DNA from: Comamonas flocculans
GTDB taxonomy: Bacteria > Pseudomonadota > Gammaproteobacteria > Burkholderiales > Burkholderiaceae_C
Direction of reading: 5' to 3'
DNA length: 64,000 nt
Assembly: GCF_007954405.1 (NCBI RefSeq)
Contig: NZ_CP042344.1
Coordinates: forward strand, 310,001 to 374,000
Below, in pieces: positions 42,382 to 51,192 of the stretch. Position 1 is the stretch's first letter, and every line of letters starts with the position of its first letter. Both the position numbers and the translations under genes were made by a program. Below the pieces are notes generated by a model. That model was not told where the DNA came from and ran no database searches. It saw only the letters and a list, made by a program, of their open reading frames with translations.

Positions 42382-43356
42382 ATGCATGACCTGACCAGAC
42401 TCCTTGATCCCCTGAACCGGCGCGCCCTGCTGCGCCTGGGCCTGCTGGCCGGCGCAGGCCTGGCGCTGCCGGCGCTCGCGGCCCTGCCCCCCATGCAGGC
42501 GCAGGAGGCCGCCAGCGGCTGCTGGTACGTGCAAGGCCTGTCGGAGATGGGTTCGGGCGAGAACCAGAACTTCATCTCCAACGCCGGCTTCATCGTCACC
42601 AGCACCAGCGTGGTGGTGGTCGATGCGCTGGGCTCGCCCGCACTCGCGCAGCGGCTGGTGGCGCAGATCCGCAAGCTCACGCCCAAGCCGATCTCGCACG
42701 TGGTCCTGACCCACTACCACGCGGACCACATCTACGGCCTGCAGGTGTTCAAGGCGCTGGGCGCGCACGTCATCGCGCAGCAGCAGGGGCGCGAATACCT
42801 GTATTCGGACACCGCGCGCCTGCGCCTGCAGGCATCGCGCACCGAGCTCGCACCCTGGATCGACGAAGACACCCGCCTGGTGGCGGCGGACCAGTGGATA
42901 GACGGCCCCACCAGGCTGAGCGTGGGCGACACCGAGGTCGAGATCATCCCCGTCGGCCCGGCGCACACGCCCGACGACCTGGTGGTGTGGCTGCCGGCGC
43001 GCAAGGTGCTGTATTCGGGCGACCTGGTGTTTCGCGGGCGCATCCCCTACGTGGGCGAGGCCGACAGCGGGCACTGGATCAAGGCGCTCGACGAGCTGCT
43101 CAAGCTCGGCGCGCAGGTGGTCATCCCCGGCCACGGCGCGATCTCGCACGACGCGCGCAAGGACATGCAGTTCACCCGCGACTACCTGGCCTACCTGCGC
43201 AAGGCCATGGGCCAGGCGGCGCAGGACATGACGCCCTTCGACGAGGCCTACCAGGCCACCGACTGGAGCCAGTATGAGCACATGCCGCTGTTTGGCGCCG
43301 CCAACCGCATGAACGCCTACAACACCTACATCCTGATGGAGCGCGAAGCCCAATGA
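42382..43356 (+). CDS. SoxH-like metallo-beta-lactamase-fold hydrolase
   Basis: A 324-residue exported protein with a twin-arginine-like signal (NRRALLRLGLLAGAGLALPA). The metal site is LTHYHADHIYG (HxHxDH), with further ligands in GPAHTPDD and PGHGAISHD. The closest relatives are SoxH and the metallohydrolases of quinoprotein relay systems. Its place just ahead of a thioredoxin, a cytochrome c and the sox core genes supports a link to sulfur oxidation. The substrate is not known. It overlaps the next gene by four bases. Confidence 0.8.
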   Translation: MHDLTRLLDPLNRRALLRLGLLAGAGLALPALAALPPMQAQEAASGCWYVQGLSEMGSGENQNFISNAGFIVTSTSVVVVDALGSPALAQRLVAQIRKLTPKPISHVVLTHYHADHIYGLQVFKALGAHVIAQQQGREYLYSDTARLRLQASRTELAPWIDEDTRLVAADQWIDGPTRLSVGDTEVEIIPVGPAHTPDDLVVWLPARKVLYSGDLVFRGRIPYVGEADSGHWIKALDELLKLGAQVVIPGHGAISHDARKDMQFTRDYLAYLRKAMGQAAQDMTPFDEAYQATDWSQYEHMPLFGAANRMNAYNTYILMEREAQ

Positions 43357-43856
43357 GCCCCGGCGCGCACCCCGCCCTGCCCGGCACGCGCCGGCGCCTG
43401 CTGGCGGCGCTGGCCGCGCTCGGCGCAGCCGGCATGGCGGCGGGCGCCAGCGCATGGGCGGCCGGGCGCCAGCTGCCACTGGCCAGCGCGCTCGCGCACG
43501 AGATCGACGCCGCGCTCGCGCGCGGCCAGCCGCTGGTGGTCATGGTCAGCCTGCACGGCTGCCCCTTCTGCGAAGTGGTGCGCAACAACTACCTCGCGCC
43601 GATGCGCGAGCGCGAAGGCCTGCCGGTGGTGCAGGTCAACATGCACGATGCGCAGGCGCTGCGCGACGCCCAGGGGCACGAGAGCAGCCACGATGCGCAG
43701 GTGCGCGCCTGGGGCGTGAGCGTTGCGCCCACGCTGCTGTTTCTCGGCCAGGGCGGTCAAGAGCTGGCGCCGCGCCTGGCGGGTGGGGACAACGACTTCT
43801 ACTCCGCCCTGCTGGACCGCCGGCTGGAGACGGCACGCGCCGCCATTTCAAGGTAA
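43353..43856 (+). CDS. exported thioredoxin-fold protein, SoxW-like
   Basis: A 167-residue protein with a signal peptide ([20 protein letters not shown]) and a thioredoxin-like fold. The redox site is SLHGCPFCEVV (Cys70 and Cys73), and the cis-Pro is in VSVAPTLLFLG. SoxW-type thioredoxins keep the sox proteins reduced in the periplasm, and the location upstream of soxC fits that role. The level of similarity visible does not allow a firm SoxW name. It starts inside the upstream stop (ATGA). Confidence 0.78.
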   Translation: MSPGAHPALPGTRRRLLAALAALGAAGMAAGASAWAAGRQLPLASALAHEIDAALARGQPLVVMVSLHGCPFCEVVRNNYLAPMREREGLPVVQVNMHDAQALRDAQGHESSHDAQVRAWGVSVAPTLLFLGQGGQELAPRLAGGDNDFYSALLDRRLETARAAISR

Positions 43857-43865
43857 AAAACGGCC

Positions 43866-44249
43866 ATGACGCATATGCACCAAGCGCTAGCAGCTAGCAA
43901 TTCAATAGTATTCAAGGCAGCCGCCACAGCGCTCCGGCTGGCCGCCCTGCTCGCGCCCGCGCTGCTGGTGGCCGCCCCTGCCTTCGCGCAGACGCCCGAA
44001 GCCTTCAAGGGCGCCAACCCGCACGAGGGCGAGGCCCTGGTGAAAGACCGCCAGTGCGACAGCTGCCACGCCCAGAAATGGGGCAACGACGGCCGAGACA
44101 TCTACCGCCCCGGCAAGCTCATCCGCGACGTGGCGCAGCTGCGCAAGCAGGTGAGCCAGTGCAACACCGGGCTGAACCTGAACCTCTTTCCCGAAGAAGA
44201 AACCGACATCGCCGCCTGGCTCAACCAGTCCTACTACCACTTCAAGTAG
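43866..44249 (+). CDS. small periplasmic c-type cytochrome
   Basis: A 127-residue protein with a signal peptide ending AAPAFAQ and one haem-binding site (CDSCH). The remaining sequence (GKLIRDVAQLRKQVSQCNTG, then LFPEEETDIAAWLNQSYYHF) is that of short class I-type cytochromes. It is not SoxX, which lies further on. It may carry electrons from the Sox enzymes or from the MBL and thioredoxin proteins before it. Part of the signal peptide is encoded by half of a dispersed repeat. Confidence 0.85.
   Translation: MTHMHQALAASNSIVFKAAATALRLAALLAPALLVAAPAFAQTPEAFKGANPHEGEALVKDRQCDSCHAQKWGNDGRDIYRPGKLIRDVAQLRKQVSQCNTGLNLNLFPEEETDIAAWLNQSYYHFK
43879..43916 (-). repeat. dispersed palindromic repeat, copy 7 (half copy)
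   Basis: On the reverse strand it reads TTGAATACTATTGAATTGCT, then AGCTGCTAGCGCTTGG. The TAGCTGCTAGCGCTTGG part matches the core of the family; the second half is absent. It lies inside the signal-peptide region of the small cytochrome gene. Confidence 0.55.
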
Positions 44250-44358
44250 GACGCAAGCGCCGCGATCAAGCGCGGGACAGATCCAAGGGTTAGCCCCAAG
44301 CAGGACGGCGTTGAACCATGTTTAAATAAGCCGGTACGAATATCTTGCAAGCAGCCCC

Positions 44359-45744
44359 ATGACAGATATCGAGCTTCAACCGGCACCCGCCAGCATGACC
44401 CGGGGCAGCGTGCGCAAGGCACCGGAAAACTTCCTCGCCAGCGCCGACATCCGCGCCATCCAGGTGGGCGGCGCGGGCGCCGGGCGGCGCGGCTTCCTGC
44501 GCGACGTCTTCGCCGCCGCTCTGGCGGGCGGCGCGGCCACCCAGGCGCTGGCGCAGCCCGCCGCGGCCGCGGGCGAAGGCGATCCAGCCATCCTCAAGCT
44601 GCCCCGGCACAGCACGAGTCTGGGCCAGCCCGTCGCCGCCCACCCCTACGGCCAGCCGTCCAGATATGAAGGCAACGTGCAGCGCCGCCAGAGCCCGGGC
44701 CTGACGCAGACCAACCAGGCCTCGGTCTCGTTCGCGCCCATCCAGTCGCTGCTGGGCATCGTCACGCCCAACGGCCTGCACTTCGAGCGTCACCACCAGG
44801 GCTGGTGGGACATCGACCCGCAGCAGCACCGCTTCATGGTCAACGGCCTGGTCAAGACCCCCAAGGTCTTCACCATGGACGACCTGATGCGCCTGCCCGC
44901 GGTCTCGCGCTTTCACTTCATCGAATGCGGCGCCAACACCGGCATGAACTGGGGCAACGTCGCCGTGCCCACGGTGCAGTACACGCACGGCATGCTCTCG
45001 TGCTGCGAATACACCGGCGTGCCGCTCATCACGCTGCTGGAGATGGCCGGCGCCGACCTCAAGAAGGGCAGGTTCATCCTGGCCGAGGGCGCGGACGGCT
45101 CCAGCATGACGCGCACCATCCCGATCGAGCTCGTCAAGAGCGGCGAGGTGCTCGTCGCCTGGGGCCAGAACGGCGAGATGCTGCGCCCCGAGAACGGCTA
45201 CCCGCTGCGCCTGGTGGTGCCCGGCGTGCAGGGCGTGAGCTGGGTCAAATACCTGCGCCGCGTGGAACTGGGCGACCAGCCCTGGGCGACCAAGGACGAG
45301 GCGGTGCACTACATCGACCTCATGCCCGATGGCCAGCACCGCCAGTACACCAGCATCCAGGAGTGCAAGAGCGTGATCAGCACGCCCTCGGGCGGCCAGG
45401 TGCTGCTGGGCACGGGCTTCTACAACATCACGGGCCTGGCCTGGTCGGGGCGCGGCAAGATCAAGCGCGTGGACGTGTCGGTGGACGGCGGGCGCAACTG
45501 GCGCAGCGCGCGGCTGGAAACGCCGGTGCTCGACAAGTGCCTCACGCGCTTCAACATCGACTGGGTCTGGGACGGCAAGCCCGCCATCGTGCAAAGCCGT
45601 TCGATGGATGAAACCGGCTACGTGCAACCCACCTACAAGCAACTGCGCGCGGTGCGCGGTTCGCGCTCCATCTACCACAACAACGCCATCCAGTCCTGGC
45701 TGGTGCAGGAAAACGGCGAGGTGAAGAATGTCCAGCTTGCGTGA
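44359..45744 (+). CDS. soxC: SoxC, molybdopterin subunit of sulfane dehydrogenase
   Basis: A 461-residue protein of the sulfite oxidase family. A twin-arginine signal (GRRGFLRDVFAAALAGG) follows a cytosolic leader, which indicates export after cofactor insertion. The molybdenum-ligating Cys is in FHFIECGANTGMNWG; later marks are PGVQGVSWVKYLRRVELG and a dimerisation domain starting near VKSVIS. SoxC pairs with the cytochrome SoxD and oxidises the sulfane sulfur bound to SoxY. A TTGAAC/TACGAA pair at 44311-44340 with an 18-base spacer is a weak candidate promoter. Confidence 0.94.
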   Translation: MTDIELQPAPASMTRGSVRKAPENFLASADIRAIQVGGAGAGRRGFLRDVFAAALAGGAATQALAQPAAAAGEGDPAILKLPRHSTSLGQPVAAHPYGQPSRYEGNVQRRQSPGLTQTNQASVSFAPIQSLLGIVTPNGLHFERHHQGWWDIDPQQHRFMVNGLVKTPKVFTMDDLMRLPAVSRFHFIECGANTGMNWGNVAVPTVQYTHGMLSCCEYTGVPLITLLEMAGADLKKGRFILAEGADGSSMTRTIPIELVKSGEVLVAWGQNGEMLRPENGYPLRLVVPGVQGVSWVKYLRRVELGDQPWATKDEAVHYIDLMPDGQHRQYTSIQECKSVISTPSGGQVLLGTGFYNITGLAWSGRGKIKRVDVSVDGGRNWRSARLETPVLDKCLTRFNIDWVWDGKPAIVQSRSMDETGYVQPTYKQLRAVRGSRSIYHNNAIQSWLVQENGEVKNVQLA

Positions 45745-46801
45745 CGCCCTCGCCGCCGGCCTGCTGGCGGCCACCCTCGCCCTGCCCGCCTGGTCCCAGG
45801 GCAAGTTCCCGAACATCGGGCGCGACGCCACCCCGGCAGAAGTGGCCGCCTGGGACATCGACGTGCGCCCCGACCTGCAGGGCCTGCCTGCGGGCAGCGG
45901 CTCAGTGGACGACGGGCAAGACCTGTGGGAGGCGCGCTGCGCCACCTGCCACGGCATCTTTGGCGAATCCAACGCGGTGTTCAACCCGCTGGTGGGCGGC
46001 ACTTCGGCGGACGACATCAAGAGCGGGCACGTGGCCAACCTGCAGCGCCCGGACTACCCGGGGCGCACCACCTTCATGAAGGTGCCTACCCTGTCCACGC
46101 TCTGGGACTACATCCGCCGCGCCATGCCCTGGGACAACCCCAAGTCGCTCTCGACCAACGAGGTCTATGCGGCCACCGCCTACCTGCTGCACCTGGCGGA
46201 CATCGTGCCGGCCGACTTCGTGCTCTCGGACAAGAACATGGCCGAGGTGCAGCAGAAGCTGCCCAACCGCAAGGGCATGACCACGCAGCACGCCCTGTGG
46301 CCGGGCAACGAGTTCGGCGCCGGCAAGCTCAAGCCCGACACCCAGGCCAGCGCCTGCATGAAGGACTGCGGCCCCGCGCCCACCATCAGCTCCGAACTGC
46401 CCGGGCATGCGCGCAACGTCTGGGGCAATCTGCGCGAACAAAACCGCACCGTCGGCCCGCAGCGCGGCGCCGACACCACCCGGCCCGAAGGCAAGCTGGG
46501 CGACGCGGCCGGCCCGGTCAAGGTGGTCGGCCCGGCGGGCGAGGACAGCCCGCACGCCCGCGCCATCGCGCTCACCCAGCAACTGGGCTGCACCGGCTGC
46601 CACAACATGCAGGGCAAGCTGGTCGGGCCATCGTTTGCCGACATCGCGCAGAAGTACGCGGGCAAGACCGACTACCTGCAAAGCAAGATCCGTGCGGGCG
46701 GCTCGGGCGTCTGGGGCGACACCCCCATGCCGCCGCAGGACGCGCCGGCCGCGGACATCAAGGTGATCGCCGAATGGCTGGCTGCAGGGGGCGGCAAGTA
46801 G
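45728..46801 (+). CDS. soxD: SoxD, dihaem cytochrome c subunit of sulfane dehydrogenase
   Basis: A 357-residue exported cytochrome with two haem sites: CATCH near residue 77 and CTGCH near 290. The signal peptide ends LPAWSQ. SoxD accepts electrons from SoxC and passes them on. The start overlaps the soxC stop by 17 bases, so production of the two subunits is coupled. A linker with two extra cysteines (ACMKDCGP) separates the haem domains. Confidence 0.93.
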   Translation: MSSLRDALAAGLLAATLALPAWSQGKFPNIGRDATPAEVAAWDIDVRPDLQGLPAGSGSVDDGQDLWEARCATCHGIFGESNAVFNPLVGGTSADDIKSGHVANLQRPDYPGRTTFMKVPTLSTLWDYIRRAMPWDNPKSLSTNEVYAATAYLLHLADIVPADFVLSDKNMAEVQQKLPNRKGMTTQHALWPGNEFGAGKLKPDTQASACMKDCGPAPTISSELPGHARNVWGNLREQNRTVGPQRGADTTRPEGKLGDAAGPVKVVGPAGEDSPHARAIALTQQLGCTGCHNMQGKLVGPSFADIAQKYAGKTDYLQSKIRAGGSGVWGDTPMPPQDAPAADIKVIAEWLAAGGGK

Positions 46802-46891
46802 GCGCAGAATGCGGCCCTCGGCGTTTATTTATATAGAACCAGATCTTTTAACAGGCCCACTAATATCCAATTCTTTGAAGGAGAAGACAAG

Positions 46892-47353
46892 ATGCAAACC
46901 CGCAGGCAAACCCTGAAGCAGAGCGCAGCCGTCGCGGCGCTGGCTGCCGGCTCCGGCCTTCTGCCGCAAAGCGCGCTGGCGGCCTTCAACAAGGCGGCCT
47001 TTGAAGTCAATGGCGTGAACGGCGCGCTCAAGGCCCTGGGCGTGAGCGGCGACCCCGTGGCCAGCGGCGACGTCACCCTCACCGCACCGGACATCGCGGA
47101 AAACGGCGCCGTCGTGCCCTTCGCCCTGTCCACCAAGCTGCCTGACGTCAAGCAGCTGGTGCTGCTGGTCGAGAAGAACCCCTTCGCGCTGGCCGCCGTG
47201 TTCGACGTCACGCCCGAGGTGGAAGCCAACTTCGCCACGCGCAGCAAGATGGGCGAGACCTCCGACGTCTATGCGGTGGCCATCACCAAGGACAACAAGG
47301 CCTACTTCGCGAAGAAGGAAGTCAAGGTCACCCTCGGCGGCTGCGGCGGCTGA
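46892..47353 (+). CDS. soxY: SoxY, sulfur-carrying subunit
   Basis: A 153-residue protein with a twin-arginine signal (TRRQTLKQSAAVAALAAG). The mature protein ends LGGCGG, the swinging arm whose Cys (Cys151) carries the sulfur intermediates. It forms a heterodimer with SoxZ, encoded 49 bases later. The region before it (46802-46891) is unusually AT-rich for this genome, so an internal promoter is possible. A GGAGAAG ribosome-binding site precedes the ATG. Confidence 0.96.
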   Translation: MQTRRQTLKQSAAVAALAAGSGLLPQSALAAFNKAAFEVNGVNGALKALGVSGDPVASGDVTLTAPDIAENGAVVPFALSTKLPDVKQLVLLVEKNPFALAAVFDVTPEVEANFATRSKMGETSDVYAVAITKDNKAYFAKKEVKVTLGGCGG

Positions 47354-47402
47354 TGGGGCAGGCCAGACCACGTAATCAAGCTATCGATCAAGGAGCATAG
47401 AC

Positions 47403-47714
47403 ATGGGTGACCCGATGCGGATTCGCGCGCAGGCCAAGGACGGCAACGTCCTGGTGCGCATACTGATGGCCCACGAGATGGAGTCCGGCCAGCGCAAGGA
47501 CTCCTCCGGCAACAAGATTCCCGCCTGGTGGATCCAGGAGGTGACGGCCAAGCTCAACGACAAGCAGGTCTTCTCCTGCGAATGGGGCCCGGCCATTTCC
47601 AAGAACCCCTTCCTGCAGTTCACCGTCAAGGGCGGCAAGGCCGGCGACAAGATCAGCATCACCTGGAAGGACAGCAAGGGCGACACGCGCACCGACGAGG
47701 CCACGGTCTCCTGA
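47403..47714 (+). CDS. soxZ: SoxZ, partner of SoxY
   Basis: A 103-residue protein without signal peptide, starting MGDPMRIRAQAKDGNVLVRI. The LMAHEMESGQRKDSSGNKIP stretch is typical of SoxZ. It binds SoxY and is carried to the periplasm with it through the Tat signal of SoxY. The gene follows soxY directly; the following 120 bases before soxA are GC-rich with a strong small hairpin. Confidence 0.95.
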   Translation: MGDPMRIRAQAKDGNVLVRILMAHEMESGQRKDSSGNKIPAWWIQEVTAKLNDKQVFSCEWGPAISKNPFLQFTVKGGKAGDKISITWKDSKGDTRTDEATVS

Positions 47715-47787
47715 AGGCCCCGCGCCCTCCTGCCGGCGCCGCCGCGCTGCAGCTTCGCCGCCCTGCCCGCCGGGGTCGGCGCCTTGG

Positions 47788-47804
47788 AGGGGCCCGCGGC
47801 CCCT
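47788..47804 (+). promoter_or_regulatory. hairpin between soxZ and soxA
   Basis: AGGGGCC-CGC-GGCCCCT, a seven-base-pair stem with no T run, in an otherwise empty 123-base gap. It may protect or tune the sox mRNA at this junction. The role is inferred. Confidence 0.45.
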
Positions 47805-47837
47805 CACCTTTCGAAGAAAAGCAATGAGAGACAAGCC

Positions 47838-48647
47838 ATGAAACTCGCCAAACTGACCCTGCTTGCGATGGCGGTGGGCTGGACCTGCGCCGCCACGCTG
47901 GCGCATGCCCAGAAGACCACCACCCAGGCCATAGACGAATACCGTGAAATGCTGCAGGACGGCAACCCCGCCGAACTGTATGAAATGAAGGGCGAAGAGC
48001 TCTGGAAGAAGGTCCGCGGCCCGAAGAACGCCTCGCTGCAGCAATGCGACCTGGGCCTGGGCGCGGGCGTCACCAAGGGCGTGTTCGTGCAGCTGCCGCG
48101 CTATTTTGCTGACACCAACCAGGTGCAGGACCTGGAGTCGCGCCTGGTCACCTGCATGAGCACGCTGCAGGGCATAGACCCCAAGGAAGTGGTCAACGGC
48201 CAGTGGGGCAAGGGCGAGCGCGCCAACGTCACCGCGCTGGCCACCTGGGTGGCGGCGCAGTCCAAGGGCATGAAGTTCAACCTGCCCCAGACCCACCCGC
48301 AAGAGCGCGTGGCCTATGAGCTGGGCAAGCGCGCCTTCTTTCAGCGCGGCGGCTCGCACGACTTTGCCTGCGCCACCTGCCATGGCGAAGACGACAAGCG
48401 CATCCGCCTGCAAGACCTGCCCAAGCTGACCGGCAACCCGGGCGACGGCGTGGGCTTTGCCGCCTGGCCGGCCTACCGCGTCTCCAACGGCCAGATGTGG
48501 ACCATGCAGCACCGCCTGAACGACTGCTACCGCCAGCAGCGCTTTCCCGAACCCGGCTACGCCAGCCCCATCACCGTGGCGCTGGGCGTGTACATGGGCG
48601 TGAACGCCAAGGGCGCCGCTTCGGCCGTGCCCGCCATCAAGCGCTGA
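47838..48647 (+). CDS. soxA: SoxA, cytochrome c subunit of the SoxXA complex
   Basis: A 269-residue exported protein (signal peptide ending LAHAQ). It has one haem site, CATCH at residues 178-182. The haem-ligating and catalytic Cys is in HRLNDCYRQQ (Cys230). The N-terminal half, which holds a second haem in dihaem SoxA proteins, has only isolated cysteines here (QQCDLG and LVTCMST), so this is the monohaem type. SoxXA attaches thiosulfate to the SoxY cysteine. soxX follows 16 bases later. Confidence 0.94.
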   Translation: MKLAKLTLLAMAVGWTCAATLAHAQKTTTQAIDEYREMLQDGNPAELYEMKGEELWKKVRGPKNASLQQCDLGLGAGVTKGVFVQLPRYFADTNQVQDLESRLVTCMSTLQGIDPKEVVNGQWGKGERANVTALATWVAAQSKGMKFNLPQTHPQERVAYELGKRAFFQRGGSHDFACATCHGEDDKRIRLQDLPKLTGNPGDGVGFAAWPAYRVSNGQMWTMQHRLNDCYRQQRFPEPGYASPITVALGVYMGVNAKGAASAVPAIKR

Positions 48648-48663
48648 ACCGGAGACCACACAC

Positions 48664-49344
48664 ATGAAGCCAAGCCAAGCCCTCATCACCGCGGCCAGCG
48701 TCCTGGCGCTTGCTACCCTCGCCGGCTGCGCCGGCAGCAACGGCGCCGCAAACAGCACGCCCAGCGCCGCCGAACTGGACGCCATGGCCCAGCAAATGGT
48801 GCAGCAGAGCTTTCACGACAAGGGCATCGTCAAGGTCAGCGAAGCGCTGGCGACCGACGCCACGCTGAAGGCCTGCAACCAGGCCGACGTCAGCGGCACG
48901 CCGCTGGACGCCGCCACCATGCGCGCGCTCGAAGCGGAAAACTTCAAGACCATCCAGTGGCCGGCCGACGGCAAATACCTGGGCGACTGGAAGTCCGGCG
49001 AGAAGATCGCCCAAAGCGGGCGCGGGCGCACCTGGACGGACAAGGCCGACGCCGCCAACGGCGGCAACTGCTACAACTGCCACCAGATCACCAAGGAAGA
49101 AATCTCCTACGGCACCATAGGCCCCAGCCTCTACCACTACGCCCAGGCCAAGGGCGTGAGCGACCCCGGCAGCCCGCAGGCGCAGGAAATGGTCAGGTAC
49201 ACCTGGGGCAAGATCTGGAACAGCAAGGCCTACAACGCCTGCTCCAACATGCCGCGCGCCGGGCACAAGGGCATCCTCACCCAGAAGCAGGTGGCCGACA
49301 TCGTGGCGCTGCTGCTGGACCCCAAGTCTCCCGTGAACCGATAA
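48664..49344 (+). CDS. soxX: SoxX, cytochrome c subunit of the SoxXA complex, probable lipoprotein
   Basis: A 226-residue cytochrome with one haem site (NCYNCHQ, Cys136 and Cys139), followed by EISYGTIGPSLYHYAQAKG, the SoxX hallmark. Instead of a plain signal peptide it starts with LALATLAGC, a good lipobox with Cys22, so SoxX may be anchored to the membrane. The region between the lipobox and the haem domain (about 110 residues) is longer than in short SoxX proteins. It partners the upstream soxA product. Confidence 0.92.
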   Translation: MKPSQALITAASVLALATLAGCAGSNGAANSTPSAAELDAMAQQMVQQSFHDKGIVKVSEALATDATLKACNQADVSGTPLDAATMRALEAENFKTIQWPADGKYLGDWKSGEKIAQSGRGRTWTDKADAANGGNCYNCHQITKEEISYGTIGPSLYHYAQAKGVSDPGSPQAQEMVRYTWGKIWNSKAYNACSNMPRAGHKGILTQKQVADIVALLLDPKSPVNR

Positions 49345-49363
49345 GCAGGCCTTGCGCCGCAAG

Positions 49364-49422
49364 CGGCCCTGGCCGCGATGGATGGGGGTGAAGCACCACC
49401 CCCGCCATCGCCGCCAGGGCCG
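49364..49422 (+). promoter_or_regulatory. long hairpin between soxX and soxB
   Basis: Three nested arms pair across about 59 bases: CGGCCCTGG with CCAGGGCCG, CGATGG with CCATCG, and GGGGGTG with CACCCCC, giving some 22 base pairs. TTCTCTTT follows, so it may partly terminate or stabilise the sox transcript before soxB. It lies 26 bases before the soxB start. Confidence 0.65.
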
Positions 49423-49447
49423 TTCTCTTTGCCTGAAGGACCCCACC

Positions 49448-51184
49448 ATGAACCTCACCAAACGCGAATTCCTGCAAGTCCTGGGTGCCGCCAGCGCCGC
49501 CGGCATGGGCCTGGGCAGCTACAGCCATGCGAGCGCCGCCAGCGCCGCCGAGGGCCTGTACGACATCCCGAAGTTCGGCAAGGTCTCGCTCTTGCACATG
49601 ACCGACTGCCACGCGCAGCTCAAACCCATCCATTTTCGCGAGCCCAGCGTGAACCTGGGCCTGGGCGACATGAAGGGCCGCCTGCCCCACCTGGTGGGCG
49701 AGCACCTGCTCAAGGCCGTGGGCGTGAAAAGCGGCACGCCCACCGCGCACGCCCTGACCTACCTGGACTTCGACCACGCGGCCGAACGCTACGGCAAGGT
49801 GGGCGGCTTTGCCCACCTGGCCACCCTGGTCAAGCGCCTGCGCGCCAGCCGCCCAGGCGCGCTGCTGCTCGACGGCGGCGACACCTGGCAAGGCAGCGCC
49901 ACGGCGCTGTGGACCAAGGGCCAGGACATGGTGGACGCCTGCAAGCTGCTGGGCGTGGACATCATGACCGGCCACTGGGAATTCACCTACGGCATGGAGC
50001 GCGTCAAGGAGATCATCGACAAGGACCTCGCAGGCAAGACCGAATTCCTCGCGCAGAACGTCAAGACCACCGACTTCGGCGACCCCGTGTTCAAGCCCTG
50101 GACGATGCGCGAGATCAACGGCGTGCCCGTGGCCATCATCGGCCAGGCCTTCCCCTACACGCCGATCGCCAACCCGCGCTACATGGTGGCCGACTGGGAA
50201 TTCGGCATCCAGGACGAGCACCTGCAGGAAATGGTCGATGAGGCGCGCGCCAAAGGCGCCAAGCTCGTCGTCGTGCTGAGCCACAACGGCATGGACGTGG
50301 ACCTGAAGATGGCCAGCCGCGTCACCGGCGTGGACGCCATCCTGGGCGGCCACACCCACGACGGCATGCCCGTGCCCACCATCGTCAAGAACCCGTCGGG
50401 CCAGACCATCGTCACCAACGCGGGCAGCAACGGCAAGTTCCTCGGCGTGATCGACTTTGACGTAAAGGACGGCAAGCTGGCCGACTTCCGCTACCGGCTG
50501 CTGCCCATCTTTGCCAACATGCTGCCGGCGGACAAGGAAATGGACGCGCTCATCACCAAGATCCGCGCGCCCTACGAAGCCAAGCTGGCCGAACAACTCG
50601 CCGTCACCGAAGGCCTGCTGTACCGCCGCGGCAACTTCAACGGCACGGGCGACCAGCTCATCGTCGATGCGCTGATGGAGGTGCAAGGCGCGGACCTGGC
50701 CTTCTCGCCGGGTTTCCGCTGGGGCACCACGCTGCTGCCCGGCCAGGCCATCACGCGCGAATGGCTGATGGACATGACCGCCACCACCTACAGCTACGCC
50801 ACCCTGACCGAAATGAAGGGCGAGATGATCAAGACCGTGCTGGAAGACGTGGCCGACAACCTGTTCAACCCCGACCCCTACTACCAGCAGGGCGGCGACA
50901 TGGTGCGCGTGGGGGGCCTGGCCTACGCCTGCGACCCGACGGCCGACATGGGCCAGCGCATCAGCGACATGCGCCTGAAGGGCGAGCTGATCGACCCGAA
51001 CAAAACCTACAAGGTGGCCGGCTGGGCCCCCGTGGCCGAAGAAGCCGCCAAGGCCGGCAACCCCATGGTCTGGGACCAGGTCGAGCAATGGCTGAAGGCG
51101 CGCGGCGGCAAGGTGGCGCCGCGCAAGCTCAATGCGCCCAGGCTGACGGGGGGGCTGCCCAATCCGGGTTACGCGGAGGGCTGA
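49448..51184 (+). CDS. soxB: SoxB, thiosulfohydrolase
   Basis: A 578-residue protein of the 5'-nucleotidase metallophosphatase family that hydrolyses the terminal sulfonate of SoxY-bound thiosulfate. Metal-site motifs are LLHMTDCHAQLKP, LLDGGDTWQGSA, TGHWEFTYG, VVLSHNGMDVD and LGGHTHDG. The N terminus (TKREFLQVLGAASAAGMG) resembles a Tat signal with Lys-Arg in place of the usual Arg pair. It is the last gene of the sox cluster and faces the integron integrase head-on. Confidence 0.95.
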   Translation: MNLTKREFLQVLGAASAAGMGLGSYSHASAASAAEGLYDIPKFGKVSLLHMTDCHAQLKPIHFREPSVNLGLGDMKGRLPHLVGEHLLKAVGVKSGTPTAHALTYLDFDHAAERYGKVGGFAHLATLVKRLRASRPGALLLDGGDTWQGSATALWTKGQDMVDACKLLGVDIMTGHWEFTYGMERVKEIIDKDLAGKTEFLAQNVKTTDFGDPVFKPWTMREINGVPVAIIGQAFPYTPIANPRYMVADWEFGIQDEHLQEMVDEARAKGAKLVVVLSHNGMDVDLKMASRVTGVDAILGGHTHDGMPVPTIVKNPSGQTIVTNAGSNGKFLGVIDFDVKDGKLADFRYRLLPIFANMLPADKEMDALITKIRAPYEAKLAEQLAVTEGLLYRRGNFNGTGDQLIVDALMEVQGADLAFSPGFRWGTTLLPGQAITREWLMDMTATTYSYATLTEMKGEMIKTVLEDVADNLFNPDPYYQQGGDMVRVGGLAYACDPTADMGQRISDMRLKGELIDPNKTYKVAGWAPVAEEAAKAGNPMVWDQVEQWLKARGGKVAPRKLNAPRLTGGLPNPGYAEG

Positions 51185-51192
51185 ACACCTGT

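Noticed and set aside
43866..44249. Small cytochrome as SoxX
   Set aside because: It lacks the SoxX hallmark around the haem site, and a clear soxX is present at 48664-49344.
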